64,000 nucleotides of DNA from Canna indica (taxonomy: Eukaryota; Streptophyta; Magnoliopsida; Zingiberales; Cannaceae), in assembly GCA_034359265.1 (NCBI GenBank), contig CP136891.1:65634001-65698000 (forward strand), given 5' to 3'. The notes under the pieces are model-generated. The model made no database searches. It saw only the letters and a list, made by a program, of their open reading frames with translations, and was not told the DNA's origin. Of the stretch, positions 21,319 through 33,591 are shown piece after piece; the stretch's first letter is position 1; the number at the start of each line of letters is the position of its first letter. Both the position numbers and the translations under genes were made by a program.

Positions 21319-22853
21319 TCACGATGGAGGATGGTCTGGATCATATGGCGGGGTCTGGAGTGCTTGAGTGTACACCGGCGTGGACTGACTCGAGGACGAT
21401 GGATTAGATGATGCCGAAGAGATGTCTGCTTCAGGATGACCTGATATGTTGCGTAGCATAGCTTGTATATCCGCCATCATCTGACTCTGGCGCTCCATTA
21501 TCTCAGTCTGACGCGCGATCGTGTCCTCTAGAGTCCTTATTCTGCTACTATGATCATAACTGGATCTAGAGGTGGACGACCGCTCACCAGCGACCGGAGG
21601 GGTCGGTGCCCCAAGTGGCCCTAGCACGGCTCGCCCATGACCACTATCTGCGAAGCCATATACGCGGCCATGGTCCCAGCCACCTGCGGCCTCGACCCAC
21701 GATGCTGCGTCAAAGTCCTCGGGGGTACCCCCGCGCTGCACCACCGTCTGGCTGTAGGTCTCCTACTCGAGTTTGATTTTTTGTTTAATATTTATCATAA
21801 AACTTAAATTATAAATATATAATGAATAATTTAAACAAATATATAATTACCATAATGAATGCAGCGCGGTTGTCGATGTACTCCCCCGTCCCATGTGCTC
21901 AACGGTGAGTTCGCTCAAACACCGCCATCGGGGAGGGTCGCTGGACACTCCCGTCATCCGACACCGTCGTCTACATTTACAAAACAAATACATTAATTAG
22001 TACACATAGTAACAAATAAAATATATAATTAAAAGATATACTTACCATACGGTTCGCGTGCACTGCAAATGCAACAAAGCCGCCGGTGTGACGCGCTGCT
22101 CCCCCCGACATGCGATTTCTAGCCGCATTCCGAGAAACCTCCTGCCATCGATCCGTCGACCATATCCCCACGAGCTGGTCCCATATATCCGTAGTAATCC
22201 AACCGGGGCCGTATCCCCGAGTCTCCGCGATGTTAGTGGTCCCAGCTCGGGCCATCGCTTGAGACCGAGCCTGCCCCAGCTGCCCGTTGTACCTTGCCCG
22301 GGAAATAGCCTCCCAGGCAGCGTAAATGAAGGGCCTCTGGTTCTCGGCCCATGTATAGCGAGCCTGCAAAATAATAATATCAGTACCAATATTAATATAT
22401 CATCATGCATGTAAAAAAAATAATAATACGTGCCTCAAACTCGCGCCATAACATGTCGCCGTGCTCGCTAGGCACGTGAGACCACGTAGGCCATGCCCCA
22501 TGCATGTATCGTCGAATAGTAGAAGAAATGCTCCTCGGCACTTCTTCTTGCTCGAACCTGCACAACAAAAATAAATTTTAATATTATATTATGATATAAT
22601 GAATTTGTAATGATTCATAATTCATGATATATTACCGCTCCCCAATCACGCTAATCAATCTACGTGACTCTGTGGCTGGTGGAGGCTGCCACCTGTTCGG
22701 CCCACGTGGCCGCCTACGTCTGGATGTACTAGCCTCGGCAGTATCATCCTCATGAGGATCAGCAACAGGAGGATCAACAGCATGAGTAAGTGCTGGAGTC
22801 TCACTGGTCGGAGACTCCGAAGCTCTCCTGCGTCGATAACCACGACCAGACAT
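21319..22853 (-). pseudogene. TNPA-like gene of CACTA copy 2 (nonsense mutation)
   Basis: Same five-exon layout as in copy 1: 22853-22636, 22557-22434, 22363-22046, 21970-21851, 21762-21319. Exon lengths match copy 1 except the last. Exon 4 has a TGA at 21899-21901 where copy 1 has CGA (Arg), a C-to-T change at a CpG. Exons 1, 2, 3 and 5 remain open and the GC-type donor of intron 2 is kept. Translation would stop before the coiled coil, so loss of function is likely. Confidence 0.75.
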
Positions 22854-22928
22854 ATCTATCGAACAGACATATAATCAGATTATTGTATAAATAGTAGAGA
22901 TATATTTAATAAAATATATACTTTACAA

Positions 22929-25900
22929 TTATTCCTCATCATCTGAATAATAGTCTTCGAATTCTTCTTCTTCTTCCTCTTCTTCCTCTTCTTCATCTTC
23001 TTCATCTCCAGCTTCCTCAATTTCATGATCGTCATCATCAGCATATTCAACTTCTAATTGAATTGACGTTGTGTCTGCATCCTCGAGTATTGGAATAATA
23101 CGATCCACAGCAGGAAGATCATCTTCTTGATAGAAACCAGGAGGATCATTTTCTCCTACTATCGGATCAATTTTTCCTCTACCTTTTGTCTTACAGACTA
23201 CACGCCAATCTGCTCTATCTTTATTTCGAGCCAGATACTTCGCGTAATATACTTGTTCGGCTTGTGATGCCAATATGAAAGGCTCATTTGCTGCCAATTT
23301 CGATTTGTAATTAACCTCAACAAGTTTGTATTTTGGATGAATTTCCATGCCCCTTTCTGTTGTATCAAACCAATGACATCTAAATAGGATCACTGATTTC
23401 AAGCCGAAGTAGTGTAACTCTATCACTTCTTCCACCAGTCCATAAAAATCCATATCACATTCAACATAGGTTGTCCCTTTCACGCAGACCCCAGCATTCA
23501 TCGTCTTCTTTGTAAATGAATATTCAACCGTGTGAAATTTATACCCGTTAACAAAATATCCGCTATAGCACGACACAAGTCGCGACGGTCCACTAACAAA
23601 CTCAAATATTCTTTCATCTATTTCAGCTCTGTGATCTTTGCTGTAAGTCTGAATCCAAGTAGGGAAATCACGATTCCGTAATCTCTCCAATTCTTGATCA
23701 TTGTGAATAGAGTATTTTTGCACCATCTCAATGTCAAATATTTCAATGAATTGTTCAATCTCTGGACAATTGAGTAATACATACAAGTGTGTCAAATGAT
23801 ACTCTTCATCGCTTAAGTGTCGAGATGGACGAGAACCAAAAGCACGACCAGAGTGACAAAATATATTTAAACGTCCATCTGAATGTCGAACACCCCCGTC
23901 GTCGTTACGTGGAAGACGATCAAATCTTGTCTGTACTGTCGATTCAAAGTAAAATGAGCAGAATGTTGAAATTTCTTGGATGATATACGATTCAGATATT
24001 GATCCTTCAACAGCTGCGGTGTTCTTTACTTTTTTCTTCAGACGATTCATGTATCTTTCAAATAAGTACATCCAACGATATTGGACGGGGCCACCAACTC
24101 GTGCCTCGTATGCCAAGTGTATCGGTAGATGCTCCATCGAGTCAAAAAATGCAGGAGGGAAAAACTGCTCCAGCTTGCATATAATTTCAACAATATTATT
24201 TTCAAGTGTAGACATATCTTCGACTCGAAGGACATTTGCACAGATGCTTCTAAAAAACATACTTAATTCAGTCAACGGACCCTAAATATTATCAGGTAGA
24301 AGATCTCGAAATGCGATCGGAAGTAATCTCTGCATGAATACATGACAATCATGGCTCTTCATCCCTGATATTTTGCAATCATCGACGTTCACACATCGAG
24401 ATAAGTTTGAAGCATATCCATCGGGTAATCTGAGTTCTTTTACCCATTGACAAACATCTTTGATCTGTTGTTTATTTAACACATATAGGGCCTTCGGATT
24501 CAGATATCGTCCGTTGACATCTTGTAACTCCAACTCTGGTCTTTTACAAAGTATTTTCAGATCATGTCGGGCTTTGACATTATCTTTAGTTTTTCTAGAA
24601 ATATCCATCACAGTGTTAAAAATATTATCAAACACATTTTTTTCAATGTGCATGACATCTAAATTATGTCGAATCAATAATGAACTCCAATAGGGCAATT
24701 CCCAAAAGATACTTTTTTTCACCCAGTTGTGTGTTTGGCCAAAACCTGATACTCTTTCATTGCGACCAAATACTATATCTGGAAGTGCTGAAACACGTGC
24801 TAACATTTGTTCACCAGACAACATCGGTGGTGGCCCATCTCTTTCGACTCTGCCCTTAGTAAATTTATTACGATTCCTTCGATACTGGTGATTAACCGGT
24901 AGGAATCGACGATGACAATCAAAGAATGAGATTTTTCGTCCATTCTGAAGACTGATTGATTTAGAGTGTTCCATACAATACGGGCAAGAGAGTCGGCCGT
25001 GAGTGCTCCAACCCGACAACATGCCGTACGCGGGGAAATCATTGATTGTCCACAAGACCGTGGCCTTTAAATTGAAGTTTTGCTTCCGATGACAATCATA
25101 AGTGACAGCTCCCTCAGTCCACAATGTTTTCAATTCATCTATCAAGGGTCTGAGAAATATGTCAATTTCTTTTCGCGGACCCTTAGGACCCGGAATAATC
25201 ATCGAAAGATAAATAAATTCATCTTTCATGCACATTGACGGTGGCAAATTATAAACTGTCAGCAGCACTGGCCAAACTGAATAAGGAGTTGCAGAATATC
25301 CAAACGGATTAAAACCATCTGTGCACAATCCCAATCTGATATTTCTAGTATCCATAGCAAATGAAGGATAACATGTATCCAAATGTTTCCATGCTTCACT
25401 GTCAGATGGATGAGTCATTACTCTATCATCACGACTTCTTGCATGCCAACTCATGTAGGGGGCTATCTTTTCCGACATGAATAATCTTTGAAGCCTCGGT
25501 GTTAGTGGAAAATACCGAAGCACCTTAAACGGGATATTTTTTTGTCGGACCGATTTCTTCTCCTTGTAACGAGGGTGTTGACATACAGGGCATTTATCCA
25601 ACTGCACATTTTCTTTATAATATAAAATGCAGTTATTTTGGCACGCGTGTATTTTTTCGTACCCAAGCCCCAATTTTCTCATTAGTTTTTTAGTCTTATA
25701 AAAAGTAGGCTCAAACTTGTTATCACTAGGCAGCATTCCATTAATCAATCCAGCAATTCGATCATACGCAACTCCGCTGATATTACAATCGGCCTTGATG
25801 TTTAAGAGCTGTGTCATTGCTGAAAACCTAGTGTATTTAGGACAATTCTCATACAAAGGTTCATCGGCAGCTTTCAACATATCGTAAAATTCTGCAGCTT

Positions 25901-26399
25901 CTTTATTCGGTAATTCAATCTCTACCGCAGCCCCTACTTCTGTGATATCAACCGCTGTAGTATCTGGTGGGACTGATGTCTGAAGATCTGCCCGATCAAT
26001 ATTATCATTCAGGTGGAATTGACCCCCAAGACTATCAAGTATCATAGTTCTATAGGGATTACATTGATTGGATGAAGAAGCACCAGCAGAGGAAGATTCA
26101 CCATATGTCTGAACGACAGGATTGCTCGACGTCCTGACTTCGCGTGACTCCCCGTGACAAGTCCATAGAAAATATCTTGGTGCAAATCCTTTGGTATATA
26201 GATGCAGAGTGACAGTCTCCCGATCCAAATATCGTCCATTTGAACAAATGCGGCACGGACATCGGATTTGATCACCCATGCTAACGAAATTCCGATTCTA
26301 ATAGGCGAAATTTAGGAAGTACGTTACGCCTAATCGAAACTCATTCGTTAAAGCTCCACGATCAAGACGTCGGTACATCCAACTTCGATCAGCCGACAT
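22929..26399 (-). pseudogene. TNP2-type transposase of CACTA copy 2 (two stops)
   Basis: Nearly identical to the copy 1 transposase but with TAG at 26298-26300 (Ser codon TCG in copy 1) near the N-terminus and TAG at 24282-24284 (Trp TGG in copy 1) inside DUF4218. Otherwise both halves stay open (665 and 448 residues). The catalytic-region motifs CTDGFNPFG, EIDIFLRPL and LDVMHIEKNV are retained. The acidic C-terminal run is shorter than in copy 1. A read-through or re-initiated product would lack the first domain. Confidence 0.85.
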
Positions 26400-26473
26400 G
26401 ATTCTGTCAATCAATGACAATTTCTTTGGTTAATGTCTTTAGGTGAGATTGTCCTATTCCATTCGGGATTTAT

Positions 26474-26663
26474 GTTATTCTTACTGCACTTACGTTTTTA
26501 TTTTAACTGTTAACTAATTATTCTAAATTTCGACAGCATCTCCCTACAGTTCTCCGAATACGCATATCATCTGGGCGCGTATCGGAGAACAAGAGAGATA
26601 TTGCCGAATTTTAGAATAATTAGTTAACAGTTAAAATAAAAACGTAAGTGCAGTACAAATAAC
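26474..26663. repeat. Foldback upstream of transposase, copy 2
   Basis: Same structure and loop (CATATCATCTGGGCG) as 11182-11371, at the same distance from the transposase start. Confidence 0.8.
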
Positions 26664-26865
26664 TATATTCCCAAATTGTCCAATCAGGAACAATTCAAGA
26701 ATTGTACGTCGTATAAAAGATCATATACTTCTTTTACACGAACATACAATTCCCGAACGGATCTAAGGTTTTGCTAAATCATATCCGATTCGTCGATGCG
26801 TACGTGAAACATATCAACTCGTCAGATGGATGATTATTTTCTAAATGTTTCGAGACAGTTCGAGT

Positions 26866-27100
26866 CCATATTGGACGATTTCGGCGCGCGTCCGAAGTGG
26901 ACGATTCCGGCGCGAGTCCAAGTGGATGATTCCGGCGCGAGTCCGAATTGGACGATTCCGGCGCGCGTCCGAAGTGGACGATTTCGGCACGAGTCCGAAT
27001 TGGACGATTCTGGCGCGCGTCCGAAGTGGACGATTCCGGCGCGACTCCAAATTGGACGATTCCGGCGCGCGTCCGAAGTGGACGATTTCAGCACGAGTCC
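26866..27100. repeat. 27-bp minisatellite, CACTA copy 2
   Basis: About nine units of the GGCGCGAGTCCGAATTGGAC family, continuing directly into the shortened leader at 27101. The unit order and number differ from copy 1. Confidence 0.8.
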
Positions 27101-27256
27101 TGAACAACATACCTGAACAAGTCAGCAGCAGCGGGAGGAGGAAGAGGCATCGTCGGCGTCGTCAGCGTCGGCAACAGCGGCAGCGGCGGCGAGAGGCGTT
27201 GGCAGGAGCGACGGTGGCAACAGCGGGAGGAAGAAGGGTCGGGCGCGAGAGTGTGC

Positions 27257-27266
27257 CCTATATAAA
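27257..27266 (-). promoter_or_regulatory. TATA box, CACTA copy 2
   Basis: Minus-strand TTTATATAGG, identical to 12301-12310, between the subterminal repeats and the leader. Confidence 0.45.
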
Positions 27267-27269
27267 CTT

Positions 27270-27560
27270 ATTAGCAACGGCTCACTTGCCCGTTAGAAAG
27301 CCGTTGCTAATAAGTTATCATCAGCAACGGCTCACTTGTCCGTTAGCAAGCCGTTGCTGATAATTAAAATATCAGCAACGGCTCGCCTTTCCGTCAGAAA
27401 GCCGTTGCTGATAATTAAAATAATCCGCAACGGCTCGGTTTTCCGTTAGAACGCCGTTGCAGATACAAATATCTGCAACGGCTTGGGCGGCCGTAAGAAT
27501 GCCGTTGCAAATAGCAACGGCTCGAGCGACCGTTGCTGATAGCCGTTGCTGAAGACCTAA
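27270..27560. repeat. 5' subterminal repeats, CACTA copy 2
   Basis: Paired AGCAACGGCT / AGCCGTTGCTGAT units as in copy 1, ending in TTTCTAGTAGTG. Confidence 0.7.
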
Positions 27561-27572
27561 TTTCTAGTAGTG

Positions 27573-28729
27573 ACCATTTGAGTGGACGGAATGTGACCAA
27601 ATTACTTGTGTTCTATATTAGCATCAGAGAAGGATTGTAAGAGGCTGAATACAAATCAAAAAGGGAAAAAGTATAATGAAAAAGATAGAAACATTCTTAA
27701 ACAAACTAAAAGCATCTACTTCACCTACAAATCCTGTTATCATCATAATCATCAACAACAACAAACAATTAATGCACAAACACATACCTGGTGAAAACCA
27801 TACTCGCGGCTTAATGGGATTTCCAGCTCAGAGATGCACGCATGCAACCAATCATCACTGTCGTACAGCCTCGGGTACCTCTCAATGCACTCGTCCAGCA
27901 TCCCGGAAAGAGCCTCAGCTAGAGGATAGCTGATGGCTATCCCGCCGCCCCCATATGCCATCAAGTGGCTGAAGTAGGTATTTAATTTGCTCCGATGGCC
28001 CTCCGACATAAACCATCCCGGTCCAATCATACTTGGAGAGCACCTCGATGAGGTTGTTTGGGCACACAATAGTGTCATCATCCACGAGCACAAACCACTG
28101 TACTGCTTATGGTTGAGCCGGAAGGATTCAGCGAGGATACGGGCGTTGCGGAGACCAGAGGGATGGCTAGTAGGATTGGTGTAGCGGAACCGGAAGATGT
28201 CTTCGGAGACGCGGATGGGGGAGGAGGAGGAATCAGCTAAAAGAGGAATTGCGGGGATGATGAGGCACGCAGTCGTCGAGCCAAACGTGGCCGCGCATAT
28301 CGTCGGGACGCCACCATAGGTGGTGAAGGAGAGGTTGGAGCTGGGGGAGGCAGAGGAGTTGGCAAGGGTGATGGTGATGAAGGAGGAGGCGGAGAGTTGG
28401 GAGAGGCGGTCTCAGAGGCAGAAGAGGTAAAAAGGGCAGATGAGTTGAGTTTAGGGTTACATGGTTGGGGCGGCGCGAGATAAAAAGATTTCGCGGGTGG
28501 AGAGATTTGTGATGGTTCTGCGACGGCTATTTGCCGTCGCAAAAAGTCGGTACTAGAACCGTCGCAGTACTGTAGCAAAAGACAATATTCTACGTCGGTG
28601 AATCAATCGGTCGCACTAGCGTCGCAAGGTGGCGACGCCACTACATAGCGGTCGCAAAGCAGTAGTTGTTGCGACGGCAAAATAGCGATCACATATTTGC
28701 CGTCGCAAATGATTGATTTTTTAGTAGTG
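27573..28729 (-). mobile_element. End of a different CACTA family carrying a captured host gene
   Basis: It ends TTTTTTAGTAGTG, a CACTACTAAAAAA terminus distinct from copies 1-3. About 230 bp of subterminal GCGACGG/CCGTCGC repeats precede it, a different motif from CAGCAACGGC. The interior is a host gene fragment. The other end is not found; CACTA copy 2 abuts it at 27572. This fits a gene-capturing (Pack-) CACTA truncated by rearrangement. Confidence 0.65.
27788..28400 (-). pseudogene. Captured DUF604 / GT31-like glycosyltransferase fragment
   Basis: Minus-strand reading gives, in order, SPIRVSEDIFRFRYTNP, then FVLVDDDTIV with NLIEVLSKYDW, then MAYGGGGIAISYPLAEAL, ERYPRLYDSDDWLHACISEL and EYGFHQ. 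This is the order of plant DUF604 proteins (fringe-related, family GT31-like). VDDDT supplies the DxD metal-binding motif. The fragment ends at an intact splice donor, CAG|GTATGT (exon end 27788), with about 200 bp of apparent intron beyond. Frame changes near 28125 and 27990 and a degenerate N-terminus show it is not functional as is. Pro/Ser-rich ORFs over the same DNA are other-frame shadows. Capture from genomic DNA rather than mRNA is inferred from the intron. Confidence 0.75.
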
Positions 28730-28734
28730 ATGAG

Positions 28735-29295
28735 CGGGTTTAAAATTCGTCAATTATCGAGTATAAATTCGATTTTAAGTATTTTTTAGTGGTATCATGC
28801 TAAATGGGTCGGGCCGTGCCGACCCATTTTTTTTGGTGTTGGGTCGGGCTGGTGTTTCCATGTTGGGCCGGGAACGAATTTCGCCAGACACGATTTTTTT
28901 GGGTCGGGTCGGGCACAAATTTTTTCGAGCCGGGGGAAGCACAAATTGTTTCGGGATGGGCTGAGCCGTGCACGAATTTTTTCGGGCTTGTATGGGCACG
29001 AATTTTTTTGGTTGAACCGGGCAGGAATTTTTTCGGGCCAGACTGAGCCGGGCACAAATTTTTTCGAGCTGGGTCGGGCACAAATTTTTTCGATCTGGGT
29101 CGAGCACGAAGTTTTTCAGGCTAGGTCGGGCATGAATTTTTTCGGACTGGGCTGGACATGAATTTTTTCGGGCCGGGTTGGGCACGAATTTTTTCGAGCC
29201 AGGCTAGACACAAATATTTCTAGGCTGGGCCGGGCACAAATTTCTTTTAGGATGGGCTGAGCATGAATTTTTTTGCCAGGCAGGACCCAAACTTG
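28735..29295 (+). repeat. GGGCACGAATTTTTT minisatellite, array B
   Basis: It starts directly after the CACTA end at 28729 with 'GCGGGTTTAAAATTCGTCAATTA', matching 19590 in array A, then the alternating GC/AT units. ORFs over it are artefacts. Confidence 0.8.
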
Positions 29296-29850
29296 CTGAC
29301 TTTTTTTTATTAATATGCAAATACACTATCTAACCAACCAATTAGACACTTATAACTATTATCAGCTATGAAGCACTGACACCGACATGGACACGGACTC
29401 GGAGACACACCAACTTAAAAAGTTTACATGACTTATAAAAAATTTAAAAAATTCACAATTCATTCATATATATATATAAAGTTCAAGATTTATAATAATG
29501 TCATCATATTTTCATTGATATCAAGCTTCTCATTTTCAGCTTTTTCTAGACCCCTTCCAAAATATATTGAGCAAAAATTTTAAAAAATTTACAATTCATT
29601 CATATATATATAGAAAGTTCAAGATTTATAATAATATCATCATATTTTCATTGATATCAAGCTTCTCATTTTCAGTTTTTTCTAAACCCCTTCCAAAATA
29701 TATGGAGCATTCTAGATAATTTCTTGTGTCAATACTTATTATTTCTAAGCCCGAGACATAATATATATTGATATTTTCAAAAAAAAATCCTAAATTAACA
29801 TGTCTTAGTAGAATTAGTCAGGTGCAATCATATGTAAATAAAAAGTTAAC
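29296..29850 (+). repeat. Array B tail with an internal tandem duplication
   Basis: Shares its layout with 20181-20646. A block of about 140 bp ('cacaattcattcatatatatat...ttccaaaatatat') occurs twice head to tail (about 29450-29575 and 29585-29702). Array A has one copy, so the duplication is specific to B. Confidence 0.65.
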
Positions 29851-30136
29851 TAGAGTCCAACTATCTTCTTCATCAATCATTGTCGCTAGGGGTTAGGGTG
29901 AGAAGAGGAATTTGATTGGGTTAGGGTGAGTTGTCGCCGGTGATTGTTTTACTATTTTTAAAAAAAGATGCATAGTTGGCTGTGTTCGAGCCGTGTTTGG
30001 GCAAAAAAAATTTGACTGGTCAAGACACTCTTGGACACGTGTGACACGTGTGTCGGACGAGTGTCTTCGTGTGTTGATGTCTGTGGCGTGTCGGACACGC
30101 AGACACAACAGTCCTACGGAATGTCTGTGCTTCCTA
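29368..30136. repeat. Possible foldback element with GACACG-rich ends
   Basis: Left 'GAAGCACTGACACCGACA' and, reversed, right 'GGAAGCACAGACATTCCG' bracket this interval, with GACACG/CGTGTC runs inside each end. The pairing is imperfect and no target duplication was recognised. It overlaps the tail shared with array A, which carries only the left side. Confidence 0.3.
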
Positions 30137-30227
30137 GATTAATCATTAGTCTTTTTTTTTTCATAAAGTTATATAGTTGATGCTCATGATAGATAATGTT
30201 TACATATCCACTTTTTTATTACAATAT

Positions 30228-32191
30228 TTTTTTCATAATTTTTTCAATTATTAATCATCTTAACTTCATCAATAATTTCTAGACAGTATAGAAACTTTCC
30301 TAGGTCACCTAAACACATACAATATTTTCTTCAATATATTAAATTTGCACAAATGCTGCAAGATCGTGCGGTCATTCTACTAGTTCAAATAAAAATATGT
30401 GAAATAACTAATTAGCCTTTGCTAACAATGGTGAAATCATGACCCAGAATTAGGGCGGTGCAATATTTTGATGTATATTGTCAATTAAATAAAAATTTAA
30501 TAAAGTTCGGGTTATATCCAAAAGGGGTGCAGCTTATGCTCATTTCTTGTCAAATGTTAAATCTAGAAAATTAAAGTCCTTTTCTTTTCCCTCAATCTAG
30601 AATATATTAGTTATGAGGACCCATTTTCTTATTAGGTTCACAAATTTTATTGGCCATATTGATTCAATTCCTCCCTAGATTTGACAATTTTCTAATCAGA
30701 TTTACCCATTTAAAGAAATTGGTAACATGGAAAAATAAAAAAGAAATTTTGGTATTTAAGATTCGCTATTTGACAAGTGATAGCCATGGTCTATATTCGA
30801 AACTTTATTCCTTTCTAATATTATACGAATTGAGTGATTTAAATAACAAGTATAAAAGAATTACTTTTATAATTATTTTTCTATGAGTTTCTATAATGTG
30901 AAAATGCTACAAATTTACTTGTTAGTCGCAACATTAGTAGTTTAATTTATTTAAAATAAATATAAGTAATTTAATAATAATAATAAATTACACATAAGCG
31001 AATCTAGTTAAATTTAACACAAGAAATTTAACTACAATTAACTGGTTTAATTTAATTTAATTAAAATTAACCAAAGTAATCTAATACTTTAAATAATACA
31101 AGAAATTTAGGGTAATTGAAATTAACACAAATTTTATTCTATTATCATTAAAAATACTGAGTGATTTAATTTAACTTAAGTTAACATAAAAAAATTAATT
31201 TAAATAAGACTAACCTCAATAATATAATTTAATTAAAATTTAACTGATGAAATTTAATTATTATAAAATTATTTATTCTAACTAAAAGAAAAAAGAATGT
31301 GCATTTTAACAAATAGGGGTGTCAAATTATGTATAATATATTTTTATTAATAAATATTGACACACAAATTAATTTATATTAAATATTTGAGGGGTGTTTA
31401 ACTACATCCCTAATCTAAAGGTGGCCTCGCCACTATTTGCTAAGAGAAACAAGGACAGTAAGTTGAAAATCAAGTAAAATGCAACAAAGATTCATCTTTT
31501 AGATAATCCAAGTAATAGAAGACCAATTTTATTGAAAGATTTGAACAAAATAGTACTTAATTAATTCTAGACATATCGGATAAAAAATTGATCATCTTAT
31601 GTGGTGTAAACTTTAAATCAAATGAACATACAACTAAGACATTAATTTTGTATCGTGATATCATTATAATTGTGTTCCCACAATCATTCTTGTGCAATTT
31701 TGTAACAAAATCAAATCAGTTATAGTATACTAATAGTATCACATCAATTATAATTAGTAACCAGCAAATGCTCACACTTCACAATATGACTAAATCGAAA
31801 GTCATGTACATTTGCTCATGTAGTGCCTCGAGTGAGTTCAAAATCATGTTGCAATTGTTGTAATGCTGCGGCCGATCCACCATATTCACCTTTTGTGTCT
31901 GGCGTTGAGAAGGAGGTGTTGCACCAACTGCTCCCTTACATCTGAATACAAGATCATGAGTTCTTTTTCGTTCCTTTATCCTCCACATGCTAGTCTTCTT
32001 TTTCGAATGCTAGGTCAACATCTGATCTCCTTTGTAAGTTAAAATGATCGATTATTTCTAACATCATGTACCCATGGCGTTGCCACTCAACTGCAAGGCC
32101 CCCGACGAAGTGAGAGAGCAAAATGGGTCGGGCGCCAAGAATCATGAAGGAGAGGAGGGGAGGGGAGAAGTTTTGAGTTATGAGTACCTAT
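30228..32191 (+). repeat. Segmental duplication, copy B (contains a hAT element)
   Basis: Direct repeat of 16485-18326. B has extra sequence after the hAT element (31500-31760) absent from A. A minus-strand frame (31779-31988) reading CKGAVGATPPSQRQTQK is open in B and broken in A; not recognised as a known protein. Confidence 0.7.
30426..31435 (+). mobile_element. Non-autonomous hAT-like element B
   Basis: 1010 bp, ends CAATGGTGAAATCATGA and (reversed) TAGTGGCGAGGCCACC, flanked by a perfect 8-bp duplication TTTGCTAA (30418-30425 and 31436-31443). It occupies the same site as element A within the duplicated block. Confidence 0.75.
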
Positions 32192-33336
32192 ATATATAAA
32201 ACAAATTTCTTTCGTTAAAAAACAATTAGAATTATATATGCATTCACTTGAGAGATACCATATAATAAAAGAAAGCTACATATTAAAAGTAAAGTATAAA
32301 ATAACTCAATCTTACCTTTGCATGCATGTACACAGATACAAGGAAGTTTGACTTGGGATTGAACTTTGAATCTCAAAGCAATGATTATGATCTTGACCAT
32401 ATTGGGTTGCCGATACTTCTTTCATTTTTTTCATTGCAAATACAGGCATATGAAAGATAACATATCCTGGGGCTTTTTATAGAGCCATTAGCATTTATAT
32501 TTGGCATGACACTAAGCTATGTGTTATCATGACACTAACGTGACAGTAAAGCATATCAAATTATATATTAATGCATTGACAATATATACTTGCAATGTCT
32601 AAATTATTGGATATATAAATAAGGATGTAAACATTTTTCCTATTTTTGTATTTGCAATTTTATTGTAAATAACAGCGGTAGAATTAACTATTTATTTTTA
32701 GTACTTTTTTAAAAATATTATATTTACATTTGACAAGCCGCGATTAATATAATATTATTATGATGCATGATTCCACTTTGGTTCCTGAGCAATTGAAGAG
32801 ATAGATGAGTAGGTAATTAATGAGGCTACAACGGTAAAGCTTGACGCTCCAACTTATATATCAATGGCTCCCTAGATACACACATGAATTGTTCCTAAAA
32901 ACGCCCTATGTGATGTGAGCACTGATGCTAGCTAGTATATAGATAACACAACCAATGACGAAGTCAAGGGAGTCGTGAATTATGAAATTTACCTAGGTAG
33001 GGTACACCATGCATATTTGGATGTTTCTCGGCCGTCATAATTTGCTTGCTAACCAAGATAGGATCCATAGCATGTTTTTTCTAGAATTAGTTATCTCATT
33101 GTATGATATGTATTTTATGATTGTTGTGTATTTCTAATTTTATTTGATGTATTTTTATTTTATTTTTTCTTACTCTTTTTATATATTAGTAAAGTAAAAG
33201 ATTGATTACATCCAATATGAGTGCATGCCATGCCTTTAGGTTTCAAAATAGCACTCTAAAATATTTATATTAATCATTTTGGTGTTTAAACCAATATGGT
33301 CAAGATCATAATGTATTTCATTGTATGATATGTATT
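32192..33336. other. AT-rich stretch with one candidate first exon
   Basis: Mostly AT-rich and unassigned. On the minus strand, CTATAAAAAG (near 32473-32482) lies about 75 bp before an ATG at 32400, whose frame reads MVKIIIIALRFKV and reaches CAAAG|GTAAG at 32316, a good donor. It could be the first exon of an unrecognised small gene; no second exon was found. 'attgtatgatatgtatttcatg' flanks the CACTA copy 3 break and also occurs at 33100. Confidence 0.25.
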
Positions 33337-33591
33337 TCATGCGCACGAAATCGTCCAATTTGGACTAGTGTTGGAATTATCCACTATGGACTCGAACTGA
33401 CTCGAAATATTTAGAAAATAATCATCCATCCGACGAGTTGATATGTTTCGCGTACGCATCGACGAGTCGGATATGATTGAGCAAAACCTTAGATCCATTC
33501 GGCGGTTGTATGTTCGTGTAAAAGAAGTAGATGATCTTTTATACGACGTACAATCCTTGAATTGTTCCTGATTGGACAATTTGAGAATATA

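Larger units (their letters stand above)
20647..27572 (-). mobile_element. CACTA transposon, copy 2 (mutated, mismatched flanks)
   Basis: 6926 bp, CACTACTAGAAA at both ends, very close to copy 1 throughout. The three bases outside the ends differ (AGT at 20644-20646, ACC at 27573-27575), so there is no target duplication. Left flank is array A tail; right flank is captured-gene intron DNA. Compared with copy 1 it lacks the GC hairpin block and has a shorter leader. Both genes carry nonsense changes, so it could move only with help from another copy (inference). Confidence 0.9.

Noticed and set aside
28237..28578. Pro/Ser-rich minus-strand ORF
   Set aside because: Another frame of the captured glycosyltransferase fragment reads recognisable DUF604 motifs; this one matches nothing.
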